Shown: positions 7,162-14,507, counted from the first letter of the stretch. The stretch: 16,625 nt of DNA from JBAROU01 sp049642385 (GCA_049642385.1 JBAROU010000047.1:1-16625); one strand, 5' to 3'. The notes: a model not told the origin generated them from the sequence alone. Numbers and translations: made by a program.

Positions 7162-8292
7162 ATGACCTCGGAACACAACGGCGACTCGCACTCGCCCGAA
7201 GACGAGAGCAAGAAGGTCCGACAGCGACTTCTGCTGCCGTTCCTCATCCCAGCCATGGCGTTCCTCTTCGCGATGCTGGGCATTTACGGCCTCTCGCGCA
7301 TCTACCTCGATCTCAAGGACTTCAAGGCCGGCGATGTCAACGCCGCAACACCTCTCGCCCTGGGTGTCGCGCTCGCGATCCTCGGGGTATCGTGGTACTT
7401 GGCTTCGAATCCGAAGGCAGGCCGCTTCCAGATAGGCGCTATCGCGGGCGTCGCTGTCGCCATGTTGATCGGCGGCAGTATCTGGTCCGCCGTGTACGAG
7501 GGTGAGGCCGCCGGCGGTGAACCAACGCCCCCGACGACGACAGCGACCGCCGTGCCACCGGGCACGGTCAACGTCTCCCTCACCGAATACAAGGTCACGG
7601 TTGACCCGGCGTCGGTTCCCGCGGGCGAGATCACATTCCACGTCACAGACGCCGGCACGATCTTCCACAACCTGCGCGTGGTCAAGACAGACCTCGATCC
7701 TGGCGCACTGCCCGCGAACGGCGAGGTCGACGAATCCCGGGTCGATGTCGTTGCAGCCACGGACGCGGACCTGGAGGCAGGCCAGACGGTTGATCTGAAG
7801 GTCGATCTGCAACCTGGAAACTACGTGCTCCTCTGCAATGTCCCCGGACATTACGCGAGCAATATGCACACCGCCTTTACCGTGGAGGAAGCCCCTCCAG
7901 GCGGTACCACGGAGCCGCCACCAGGCGGAGAGCAACCACCACCGGGCGGGGGCCCGCCAGGCGGCGCCGCTACCGAGGTTGACATGCAGGACAATGTCTT
8001 CGTGTCGAACAGCCAGCAAGAGCCCGCCATCCCGGCGTCCGCCGGTCAGGAGACGACGCTCAACCTGGTGAACCACGGCTTGGCGGTCCACAATATGCAC
8101 ATCGCCGGACCTAGCAACGAGTTCGGCGCCGATTTCTGTGAAGCGGGCGGCGATGAGCCGTGCTCAGACCCGCCGCAGCTTCTTGCTGGAGAATCAGCGT
8201 CGATCACGTTCCAGTTCGACCAACCAGGAACGTACGATTTCCGTTGCGATTTCCATCCAACGGAGATGTTCGGGACGATCGTCGTTCAGTAG
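7162..8292 (+). CDS. Membrane-anchored protein with two blue-copper (cupredoxin) domains
   Basis: A 376-residue protein. A charged cytoplasmic N-terminus (1-21) is followed by three hydrophobic helices (about 24-44, 64-81, 91-111), then a Thr/Pro spacer. Cupredoxin domain 1 (about 134-243) has type-1 copper ligands H169 (FHNLRVV), C225, H230 and M235 (CNVPGHYASNM). A Pro/Gly-rich linker (244-270, repeats of PPPGG) leads to cupredoxin domain 2 (about 271-376) with H310 (VHNMHIAG), C362, H365 and M369 (CDFHPTEM). Cys326 and Cys334 could form a disulfide. All eight ligands are intact, so two electron-transfer copper centres outside the membrane are expected. Lying between haem A synthesis and oxidase genes with no cytochrome c in view, it is the likely electron donor to the oxidase, like auracyanin-type proteins in Chloroflexota; this role is inferred. 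Start ATG 7162 has no ribosome site. Confidence 0.88.
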   Translation: MTSEHNGDSHSPEDESKKVRQRLLLPFLIPAMAFLFAMLGIYGLSRIYLDLKDFKAGDVNAATPLALGVALAILGVSWYLASNPKAGRFQIGAIAGVAVAMLIGGSIWSAVYEGEAAGGEPTPPTTTATAVPPGTVNVSLTEYKVTVDPASVPAGEITFHVTDAGTIFHNLRVVKTDLDPGALPANGEVDESRVDVVAATDADLEAGQTVDLKVDLQPGNYVLLCNVPGHYASNMHTAFTVEEAPPGGTTEPPPGGEQPPPGGGPPGGAATEVDMQDNVFVSNSQQEPAIPASAGQETTLNLVNHGLAVHNMHIAGPSNEFGADFCEAGGDEPCSDPPQLLAGESASITFQFDQPGTYDFRCDFHPTEMFGTIVVQ

Positions 8293-8305
8293 CCGTCGGC
8301 TACTG
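8287..8305. terminator. Palindromic hairpin holding both convergent stop codons
   Basis: Perfect 8-bp arms CAGTAGCC (8287-8294) and GGCTACTG (8298-8305) around GTC. The blue-copper gene's TAG (8290-8292) is in one arm and the ctaG TAG (8302-8300) in the other, so both messages can end in the same hairpin. No T-run is seen on either side, so termination strength is uncertain. Confidence 0.6.
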
Positions 8306-9169
8306 CTTCGTCAACCCCAACTCTTCCAGCTCCCGCGACACGTCGTCCCAGCGCGGCCCTTGCGATTCGGCTTGCTCGCGGTCGTACCACCGGAAGAACG
8401 CCACACCCATGAACGCCCACAGGATCAGGCTGCCCACAATCTTCATCACGAACCCGGCCATCTGCTGGTCCGTAAGGGGAGAGATGCCCCACGTTCGCGG
8501 CGCCTGCTCGTAGAACGGATAGATCACGGTCGTACCAAACGTCAAGAACGACGCCAGCACCGCGGGCACGATCGATTGGACGAAGAGATACGCCATTTGG
8601 AGTGGGTACGAGAGTCGCGGTAGCTGCGGGAGCGGACTCAAGATCGGCCACCACATCAGCAGCGCGGACAGCACCAGCAGCACGTGAACGAAGAAGTGGA
8701 ACGCCCCCACGTGGAGCGCCAAATCGACGGTGGGCGGCAGGTGGATGAGGACCTGTATCGCATTGAACATCGTGAAGGCGACCAGCGGGCGCGTAAGCAG
8801 GCGCGAGATCGGGTACACCTTCGGGCCGCAAAGCAGCGCCTGCCACAGCCACGCCGGCGTCCCAGCAATAAGCAGCGGTGGCGCCACCAGCGTGAACAGC
8901 AAGTGCTGCACCATGTGTATGCTGAGCAGCCGCTGCTCGCCCAGATCGTGGATCGCCGTGCCAGCTCCCACGTACAGCGCAAGCACGCCCAACGAGAACA
9001 GTATCACCTGCCCGCGCTTGACCCGCGCCGCGTCCGAAACACGCGGGCGGAGCTCTGTGGTTGCGTAGTAGTAGCCCCAGCTGAGCGCCATCACCAGCAG
9101 GATGGCATCGACGTGGACGTTCCAATCGACCCACTCCGGTCCGCCAACTCCAACGTGCAACAGCGGCAC
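8300..9169 (-). CDS. ctaG: Cytochrome c oxidase assembly factor CtaG (caa3_CtaG family)
   Basis: A polytopic membrane protein (289 residues from the chosen start) with about seven helices, helping build the copper centre of subunit I. Family marks are the His-rich helices HMVQHLLFTLVAPPLLIAG and HVGAFHFFVHVLLVLSALL, and WWPILSPLPQLP. This is the Bacillus caa3-type CtaG, not the Cox11-type protein sometimes given the same name. The longest frame begins at TTG 9199, but GTG 9169 has a far better ribosome site (AGGAGG at 9180-9175, 5-nt spacer) and starts the conserved region, so it is chosen. TTG 9199, with GAGGTG before it, is an alternative. It is the last gene of the cox cluster, and its stop lies in the palindrome shared with the blue-copper gene. 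Confidence 0.9.
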   Translation of the reverse strand: MPLLHVGVGGPEWVDWNVHVDAILLVMALSWGYYYATTELRPRVSDAARVKRGQVILFSLGVLALYVGAGTAIHDLGEQRLLSIHMVQHLLFTLVAPPLLIAGTPAWLWQALLCGPKVYPISRLLTRPLVAFTMFNAIQVLIHLPPTVDLALHVGAFHFFVHVLLVLSALLMWWPILSPLPQLPRLSYPLQMAYLFVQSIVPAVLASFLTFGTTVIYPFYEQAPRTWGISPLTDQQMAGFVMKIVGSLILWAFMGVAFFRWYDREQAESQGPRWDDVSRELEELGLTKQ

Positions 9170-9174
9170 GAATT

Positions 9175-9180
9175 CCTCCT
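9175..9180 (-). promoter_or_regulatory. Shine-Dalgarno deciding the ctaG start
   Basis: AGGAGG on the minus strand, 5 nt before GTG 9169, inside the longer frame that opens at TTG 9199. Confidence 0.65.
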
Positions 9181-9219
9181 CTGCGGCCGACGCCCGCAAT
9201 CGGACACCTCGCCACGCGG

Positions 9220-9687
9220 CTAGACCAGGTTTGCCCCCAGCGTCGTCAGCACCACGATAAAGAGGCCTGTTGCGAGAATCACACCGCCTGTAAACAGCGT
9301 CGAGAACAGCGAGTTGTCGAAGCGCAGATGCATGAACCAGAGCACAACCATGACGAACTTAAGGGCGGAGAGCACCAGCAGGATGCCCAGCAGAGCACCT
9401 TGAGCGAGATTCGTGTAGTAGATAGCGACCTCGATCGCCGTAATGACCGCCAGGATCAGGCCTACCTTCACGTAGGTCTCCGGACCCGGGTGCCCTTCGT
9501 AAGCCTCCGCAGCGACCTGGCCGACAGGCACGCGTTCGCCCCACCTAACCTCGACGGGCATTAGGGCGACGAGGGCCCCCAGCGCGCCCAGCGCTACCAG
9601 CGGCAGACCGATCAGGAACCCGGAGTTCTCCAGCAGCCCTTTGAGCCCAGACGAGAGAACGATCATTGCAAGCAGCAGGTCCGTCAT
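9220..9687 (-). CDS. ctaF: Cytochrome c oxidase subunit IV (prokaryotic COX4 type)
   Basis: A 155-residue small membrane subunit. The diagnostic block is residues 109-129 (LKFVMVVLWFMHL, then RFDNSLF), with helices at about 73-91, 98-119 and 131-150, matching the three-helix prokaryotic COX4 family of about 100 residues. The extra N-terminal 70 residues hold one more hydrophobic helix (about 23-43) and a polar loop, so it is longer than usual. ATG 9687 follows the ctaE stop by 8 nt. The purine-rich GGGTAGGGG directly before it leaves little spacer, so initiation probably relies on coupling. It sits between ctaE and ctaG and should stabilise the oxidase complex. Confidence 0.88.
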   Translation of the reverse strand: MTDLLLAMIVLSSGLKGLLENSGFLIGLPLVALGALGALVALMPVEVRWGERVPVGQVAAEAYEGHPGPETYVKVGLILAVITAIEVAIYYTNLAQGALLGILLVLSALKFVMVVLWFMHLRFDNSLFSTLFTGGVILATGLFIVVLTTLGANLV

Positions 9688-9695
9688 CCCCTACC

Positions 9696-10322
9696 CTACG
9701 TCTGAATCAGATACACCAGCGTGAAGATCACAATCCACACGACATCGACGAAGTGCCAGTACAACCCGGCAAGCTCCACGTTCAGGCTCTGTTCCTTCGT
9801 AAGCCGTCCCTGTCTGCCCATGCCAAACAACGAGAGCAGGATCAGCACGCCCACCGACACGTGGGCACCGTGGAAACCCGTCAGGACGAAGAATGTTGTG
9901 CCGAAGAGATTACTGCTGAGCGTCAGATCCTCACGATAGAAATCCGTGAACTCGAACGCCTGGCCAGCCAAGAACGTCATGCCCAGCAGCGCCGTCGCCA
10001 GGAGCCAGATCTGTGCCCCACGCCGGTCATCGCGCTGAATGGCAGCCAGGGCCAGCACCATCGTCACGCTGCTCATCAGCAGCACGAATGCACTGATCGA
10101 CGTGAAGGGAATGTCGAACACGCCATGGTAGTGGACGCCGTCCACCGTCTTGTCCAGGGGATACGGCGGCCCCTGGCTACTGTTTCTGTAGAGGAGATAC
10201 GTGGCGATGAGTGAGCCAAAGAACAGGCACTCTGAGGCCAGGAACAGCCACATCATGAGCTTGCGGTTGTCGAGGCCCGTTGTGGTTTCGAGGTGGCCTA
10301 CTTCGGTCGATGCGTGCGCCAC
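9696..10322 (-). CDS. ctaE: Cytochrome c oxidase subunit III
   Basis: A 208-residue, five-helix form of subunit III (the short bacterial form lacking the first two helices). Marks are KLMMWLFLASECLFFGSLIA with conserved E31, the central helix TTFFVLTGFHGAHVSVGVL, and the C-terminal LAGLYWHFVDVVWIVIFTLVY. All are standard subunit III signatures. It binds subunit I near the D proton channel. The start is GTG 10322, supported by GAGGAG at 10335-10330 (7-nt spacer), which overlaps the ctaD stop; only 12 nt separate the genes. The extra-membrane loop DKTVDGVHYHGVFD between helices 1 and 2 is somewhat long. Confidence 0.95.
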   Translation of the reverse strand: MAHASTEVGHLETTTGLDNRKLMMWLFLASECLFFGSLIATYLLYRNSSQGPPYPLDKTVDGVHYHGVFDIPFTSISAFVLLMSSVTMVLALAAIQRDDRRGAQIWLLATALLGMTFLAGQAFEFTDFYREDLTLSSNLFGTTFFVLTGFHGAHVSVGVLILLSLFGMGRQGRLTKEQSLNVELAGLYWHFVDVVWIVIFTLVYLIQT

Positions 10323-10334
10323 GGGTACGCTCCT

Positions 10335-12263
10335 CTATTCTTCCGTGGCGGGCTCTAACGCCCACCCGTAGATGCCAAACAACAAGATCACCGCACCCAC
10401 AGCGATGAGCGCGGTACCGTTCGCGCCGGCGTAGATGAACCCCAGCGCGATAAGCGGGAAGCCAGTCGCCGCGATTAGCGGGAAGAGGGAGGGCGACGGC
10501 ATATGGATATGCCCGACCTCGTGCTCATCCTCGTTCTCGGCGCCGCCCGCGACGACAGGCACTGGCTCACCCCGTTCGCTCTCCACGTACTTCGTGTGCC
10601 AGAAATCGTCCAGCGCCTGCACCTGCGGGATTTCTGCAAAGTTGTAATGCGGCGGCGGCGAAGAAATCGACCACTCCAGGGTGCGAGCGTCCCAGGGGTC
10701 AGCGCCCGCCTCTTCCTTCTTCCGTAGGCTGACGATGACGTTGATCATGAACACAAGGATCGAGGCGGCAATCATGAACGCGCCCACGGTTGCCATCATG
10801 TTCCAGAGCGCCCAGCCGAGCCCTTCATCGTACGAGTAGATCCGGCGCGGCATGCCGAGCAGGCCGAGGATCATCATCGGCTGGAAGGTGACGTTGAAGC
10901 CGACGAACATCAACCAGAAGTGCACTTGGCCCAGCCCTTCACTCAACGTGCGGTTGGTGAACTTCGGGAACCAGTAGTAGATGCCCGAGAACAGGGCGAA
11001 GATGGCACCGCCGAAGAGCACCTGATGGAAGTGCGCAACAACGAAGTACGTATCCTGCTGCTGATAGTCCGACGGCACCATCGAGTGCATGACGCCCGTC
11101 AAACCGCCGACCGTGAACATCGCGATGAAGCCGATCGAGAAGTAGAGCGGTGTCTTGAGGTTGATCGACCCGCCCCATAACGTGCCCAGCCAGTTGAAGA
11201 TCTTAACACCTGTCGGTACCGCGATCAGCACCGTCGTCATGCCGAACGCAGAGTTGGCGACCGTACCCAGCCCAACCGTGAACATGTGATGCGCCCAGAC
11301 GCCCCAACTCATGAACCCGATCGCCACGCCGGAGAAGACCACGAACGGGTAACCGAACAGCGGCTTCCGCGAGAACGTCGGTAGCACTTCGGAAACGATG
11401 CCCATGGCAGGCAGGATCAGGATGTACACCTCGGGGTGCCCGAAGAGCCAGAACATATGCTGCCACAAAAGCGGTGTGCCCCCCGCAGCGACGTTGAAGA
11501 AGTTCGCGCCGTAGAGCCGCGAGAACAGCAGCTCGAAGAGGGCCACCGCGATCACTGGCATCGCAAAGACTATCAGGAACGATGTGACCAGTGTCATCCA
11601 GACGAACAGGGGCATCCGGAACAGTGTCATACCCGGCGCGCGCATGTTGAGAATCGTGACGATGAAGTTGAAGCCCGACGCCATCGAGGCGACGCCGAGG
11701 ATCTCGAGCCCGAAGGCCCAGTAGTCGATGCCCGTGCCCGGCGAGAACTGGTTCAGCGTCAGCGGAGCATAGCCGAACCAACCCGCGTCAGGCGCGCCGA
11801 GATGGCCCTGGAGGATGGTGCCGGCGGGGTTGCCCGTGAAGAAGCTAGCGTTCATGAGCAGGCCACCCCCAAGGAAGACCCAATAGCTGAACGCGTTCAG
11901 TCGCGGGAACGCGACGTCACGGGCGCCGATCATGAGCGGGATAATCAAGTTGAAGAACGCCGCGCTCAACGGCATCACCACCAGGAAAATCATCGTGGTG
12001 CCGTGCATCGTGAAGAGGCGGTTGTACTGGTCCGGATTGGCGATACCGCCGTTCGGCGTCGCGAGCTGGAGGCGAATGACCAACGCCTCGATGCCGCCCG
12101 AGAGGAAGAACAGGAACGCCGTCAGCCCATACATGATGCCGATGCGCTTGTGGTCGACGGTGGTCAGCCAGCTCACCAGGCCTCTATACGTGCCAGCCTC
12201 CTGGCGCACCAGGCGCAGCGCCTCGCCTAGTCCATCTGACCTCCCCGCTGCCGCAGTTGCCAT
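10335..12263 (-). CDS. ctaD: Cytochrome c oxidase subunit I, aa3/A1-type, with C-terminal two-helix extension
   Basis: A 642-residue catalytic subunit reducing O2 to water and pumping protons. Every key residue is present. H87 and H413 are the low-spin haem a ligands, H411 binds haem a3, and H276, H325 and H326 bind CuB. Y280 is the cross-linked Tyr (GHPEVY), E278 is the A1-type gating Glu, K354 is the K-channel Lys (VPTGVKIFNW), and D116 is the D-channel entry (DVAFPRLN). It is therefore a standard A1 oxidase with both proton channels. After the usual 12 helices comes a Glu/His-rich linker and an extension (585-642, HMPSPSLFPL then two hydrophobic helices). Start ATG 12263 lies 4 nt after the ctaC stop, with GAGGGAG inside the end of ctaC. 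Quinol oxidase is unlikely because ctaC keeps its CuA site. Confidence 0.97.
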   Translation of the reverse strand: MATAAAGRSDGLGEALRLVRQEAGTYRGLVSWLTTVDHKRIGIMYGLTAFLFFLSGGIEALVIRLQLATPNGGIANPDQYNRLFTMHGTTMIFLVVMPLSAAFFNLIIPLMIGARDVAFPRLNAFSYWVFLGGGLLMNASFFTGNPAGTILQGHLGAPDAGWFGYAPLTLNQFSPGTGIDYWAFGLEILGVASMASGFNFIVTILNMRAPGMTLFRMPLFVWMTLVTSFLIVFAMPVIAVALFELLFSRLYGANFFNVAAGGTPLLWQHMFWLFGHPEVYILILPAMGIVSEVLPTFSRKPLFGYPFVVFSGVAIGFMSWGVWAHHMFTVGLGTVANSAFGMTTVLIAVPTGVKIFNWLGTLWGGSINLKTPLYFSIGFIAMFTVGGLTGVMHSMVPSDYQQQDTYFVVAHFHQVLFGGAIFALFSGIYYWFPKFTNRTLSEGLGQVHFWLMFVGFNVTFQPMMILGLLGMPRRIYSYDEGLGWALWNMMATVGAFMIAASILVFMINVIVSLRKKEEAGADPWDARTLEWSISSPPPHYNFAEIPQVQALDDFWHTKYVESERGEPVPVVAGGAENEDEHEVGHIHMPSPSLFPLIAATGFPLIALGFIYAGANGTALIAVGAVILLFGIYGWALEPATEE

Positions 12264-12267
12264 AGCT

Positions 12268-13062
12268 CTACTCCCTCGACAACGTCACAGGCTGGCAGCC
12301 TTCTGCGCCGGGCTCGCCCACCTGCTCGTCACACCAGGCCTGAAAGTCTGGCGGCGTTTGGGCAATAATCGTGAACTTCATCTCGGCGTGAAACAAGCCG
12401 CAGAACTCGGCGCACTGGCCCGGGTACGTGCCTGGCTCATCCGCCCGGAACACCAGCCTATTGTTGTGGCCGGGTACCACGTCCTGCTTGCCGGCCAGCC
12501 GCGGGTTCCAGAAGCTGTGGATCACGTCGACCGAATGAAGGTTGGCGACGATTTCGCGCCCAACGGGGACGTGCAGCTCATCAGCTATGGGGCCGAGCGA
12601 TTTCCCGCTAGCATCGACGATGCCGGGGTATTCGAAGAACCAGTTGAAGCGCTGACCAGTTACGTTGATCTCCAGCGCATCTCTCGAAGGTGCGTCGCCG
12701 AGGTCGACGATCGTCGCGATCATGGGCACGGCCAGGCCGAAGAGGAGCAGGGCGGGCGCGATAGTCCAGGCCAGCTCTAGGCGCTGGTTGCCGTGCACCT
12801 GGACGGGTGGTGGCTCGTCCTCCCGCCTCTGGCGGAAGCGCAGCACGATATACGCGATGGCACCGAACACTAGGACAAGCACCGCGATCGCAGGCCAGAG
12901 CGCGATGAGGAAGAGGTCCTTCTGCTTTTGCGCGACTTCGCCCGCCGGCGCGAACGTATTATGGGAGCCACTGATGCTGTCTCCGAAAACGGCAAGCAGG
13001 ACAAAAGCGACAAGGAGGCCGACCGTGGAAAGCAGGACTACGATAGCTCTCAGGACGTTCAC
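12268..13062 (-). CDS. ctaC: Cytochrome c oxidase subunit II (CuA subunit)
   Basis: A 264-residue subunit that accepts electrons and passes them through CuA to subunit I. There is a signal-like N-terminal helix (about 5-26), two membrane helices (about 50-75 and 98-119), then a CuA cupredoxin domain outside the membrane. All CuA ligands are present: H182 (IHSFWNPRLAGKQ), C217, E219, C221, H225 and M228 (GQCAEFCGLFHAEM). There is no fused haem-c domain (no CxxCH), so the donor must be a separate protein. At the electron-entry patch the usual WYW is F139-N-W141 (TGQRFNWFFEYP). A C-terminal tail carries two extra Cys (about 243 and 255). GTG 13062 is preceded by AGGAG (13072-13068, 5-nt spacer). 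It is the first gene of the ctaC-D-E-F-G operon. Confidence 0.96.
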   Translation of the reverse strand: MNVLRAIVVLLSTVGLLVAFVLLAVFGDSISGSHNTFAPAGEVAQKQKDLFLIALWPAIAVLVLVFGAIAYIVLRFRQRREDEPPPVQVHGNQRLELAWTIAPALLLFGLAVPMIATIVDLGDAPSRDALEINVTGQRFNWFFEYPGIVDASGKSLGPIADELHVPVGREIVANLHSVDVIHSFWNPRLAGKQDVVPGHNNRLVFRADEPGTYPGQCAEFCGLFHAEMKFTIIAQTPPDFQAWCDEQVGEPGAEGCQPVTLSRE

Positions 13063-13194
13063 GGCTACTCCTAAGGTAGTGCTTTTGCCTTGTACCCTAT
13101 ATCACGAGCGAACCTGACGTGCAAGACGAAGCAGCCCGCCGGCGCGCGGCCGTCGGACTGGCATGATGTAGATGCGGTTCGAATCTGGGCTTAC
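13063..13194 (-). promoter_or_regulatory. cox operon promoter region
   Basis: On the minus strand, TTGCAC (13124-13119) and TATAGG (13101-13096) are separated by exactly 17 nt, a plausible sigma-70-type promoter for ctaC onward, with the ribosome site 24 nt beyond the -10. The rest of the stretch shows no gene. Confidence 0.5.
13088..13105 (-). promoter_or_regulatory. Copy 3 of shared motif, overlapping the cox -10
   Basis: GTGATATAGGGTACAAGG on the minus strand, 15 of 18 identical to 7008-7025. It covers the proposed -10 and lies 25 nt before the ctaC start, so a protein bound here would control the oxidase operon. A shared core promoter sequence is the simpler alternative. Confidence 0.45.
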
Positions 13195-13497
13195 CTACGC
13201 AGCCTTGGTGCTCGAGCGGCCGCGCTTGCCAGCCGTCCGAGTGCGGCGCGTCGGCAGCGGAATCGGGTCCGCTCCCGGCATCATCGGCTGGAGGTCCTCG
13301 ATGAACACAGGGCCGCCGCAACGATCGCAGCGGATACGATCGCCCGGCCCGGGGACATCGCCCTTGTAGTCAGGACGGGGCTTGAAGGCATGCAGCACCA
13401 GGCGCTCGCCCCTCGTACCCTCAATCTGACCGCTGACGTGTCCGCAGTGGTAGCACTTCACATCGCCCTTGACTCTCACTTCTTCAGTCGTCTCCAT
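13195..13497 (-). CDS. Small zinc-ribbon protein of unknown function
   Basis: A 100-residue protein with two CxxC knuckles, CYHC (C15/C18) and CDRC (C57/C60), about 39 residues apart. This is a classic zinc-ribbon spacing predicted to bind one Zn. The C-terminal 25 residues are strongly basic (RRTRTAGKRGRSSTKAA) and may contact nucleic acid or a ribonucleoprotein. No membrane helix is seen. ATG 13497 has a good ribosome site (GGAGGT at 13508-13503, 5-nt spacer), which together with the Cys spacing makes it a real gene. It stands alone, 132 nt upstream of ctaC and 130 nt downstream of the GreA-family gene. Rubredoxin is unlikely because the second knuckle lacks the CPxCG pattern. Its role is unknown. 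Confidence 0.8.
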   Translation of the reverse strand: METTEEVRVKGDVKCYHCGHVSGQIEGTRGERLVLHAFKPRPDYKGDVPGPGDRIRCDRCGGPVFIEDLQPMMPGADPIPLPTRRTRTAGKRGRSSTKAA

Positions 13498-13627
13498 GGA
13501 GCACCTCCCCTACTGGCTATGCAACGTCTTCGCTGACGATACGCCAGAGGGCTTATTCAATCTGTCGGTCAGATCACTAACAGTCTGAGGGGAAAACCCT
13601 GATTAATTCTGGGAGGCGCTAGGGGCG
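13498..13627. other. Intergenic region between greA-like and zinc-ribbon genes
   Basis: It holds the zinc-ribbon gene's ribosome site and presumably its promoter. Visible structure: inverted repeat ATCTG-TCGGT-CAGAT (13560-13574), short hairpin AGGGGAAAACCCT near 13587, and repeated GGCGCT units (13614-13629) just after the greA-like stop. No convincing -35/-10 pair was found. Confidence 0.35.
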
Positions 13628-14422
13628 CTACGCGTAGCCCTCGACCCGCTCGATGCGGAAGTGGATCGTGCCGGAAGGGGCAGCCACTTCTACCTCGTCG
13701 CCCGGACGGCGTTCGAGGAGCGCCTTCCCTACCGGCGACTCGAAGGAGATGCGGCCCTGAGCGGCATTCGCCTCGCCAGGCCGCACCAGCGTGTACGTCG
13801 TCTCCCGGCCCGATTGCAGATTGCGCAGGTGCACCGTGCTTCCGATCTGAACATCGTCGACCGAGGTGCTCGGCTGGAACTCGACGATTACAGCCTGCTC
13901 GAGCTTCGACTCCAGCACTCGGATCCGGCTCTCCACATAGCCTTGTCGCTCGCGGGCGGCGTCCAGCGGGGCGTTCTCACGAAAGTCCTTGTCCGCCCTC
14001 GCGCGCTGGATGTCCGCGATGATCTGGGGGCGTTGCGCTTTGAGCGCGGCCAGTTCGGTCTCCAGCGTCGCCTTCTGCTCCGCCGACATCTCCACGTCCT
14101 TGAGTGCTGCACGGACAGGAGTTTTGGCGGTCGTCTTCCTAACGCGTAGGTGCGCCCCCAAGTTCGTCGATGTGTGGCCGACCTTTTTCGCGAAGGCCAG
14201 CAACTTCTTGACCGTGTCCGCACGCATGGTGGCGTCGCTGACACTGTTCGTGAGCATCTCTGCGTAGTTCGCCACCTCCTGGCCACGCAGATCGCGGCAA
14301 AGGCGGTCGGTCCCGGCCCAGCGTACAAAGCGCTGCACCTCACCCTGCGTGGCTACTCGATCCTCGTCTCCCAGCGAATCGAGGAACTCGCGGGCGGCAT
14401 CCATCAGCGTTACGTCTGACAT
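13628..14422 (-). CDS. GreA/GreB-family transcript cleavage factor with N-terminal core-binding-like domain
   Basis: A 264-residue protein from ATG 14422 (GTG 14425 directly before it is an alternative; GGGA precedes both). Numbering here counts from the GTG. Residues about 113-265 are a full-length GreA. The antiparallel coiled coil has the acidic tip DFRENAPLDAARERQGYVES with D147 and E150, which hold the Mg in backtracked RNA polymerase. The C-terminal FKBP-like domain is IGSTVHLRNL through GDEVEVAAPSG. Residues about 5-98 are extra and resemble the SAM-like core-binding domain of tyrosine recombinases (EVQRFVRWAG, LRGQEVANYAEML, then VKKLLAFAKKVGHT). No recombinase catalytic domain is present. 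It should rescue stalled polymerase; the extra domain may add DNA or protein contact, by inference. The stop lies in the palindrome GCTACG/CGTAGC (13627-13638). Confidence 0.85.
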   Translation of the reverse strand: MSDVTLMDAAREFLDSLGDEDRVATQGEVQRFVRWAGTDRLCRDLRGQEVANYAEMLTNSVSDATMRADTVKKLLAFAKKVGHTSTNLGAHLRVRKTTAKTPVRAALKDVEMSAEQKATLETELAALKAQRPQIIADIQRARADKDFRENAPLDAARERQGYVESRIRVLESKLEQAVIVEFQPSTSVDDVQIGSTVHLRNLQSGRETTYTLVRPGEANAAQGRISFESPVGKALLERRPGDEVEVAAPSGTIHFRIERVEGYA

Positions 14423-14492
14423 CACTCGTCCCGATTGTGGCGCACGGATTCATCACATGTCAACGATGCTAGCGCCGTTGGCACGCAAAAGG

Positions 14493-14498
14493 TACGAT
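14493..14498 (+). promoter_or_regulatory. Putative -10 of the HAD gene (leaderless type)
   Basis: TACGAT 9 nt before ATG 14508, with no Shine-Dalgarno between. The surrounding TACGATACAGGCG resembles TACGAGATACAAGCG before the blue-copper gene. No good -35 is seen. Confidence 0.35.
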
Positions 14499-14507
14499 AC
14501 AGGCGTC

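Noticed and set aside
6988..8100. 370-codon minus-strand frame opposite the blue-copper gene
   Set aside because: Low-complexity Arg/Val/Gly composition, no domain, and the plus strand carries eight intact copper ligands in a coherent protein.
13170..13194. T-loop-like GGTTCGAATC resembling a tRNA 3' end
   Set aside because: No paired T-stem of full length, no acceptor strand with CCA, and no cloverleaf could be built upstream.
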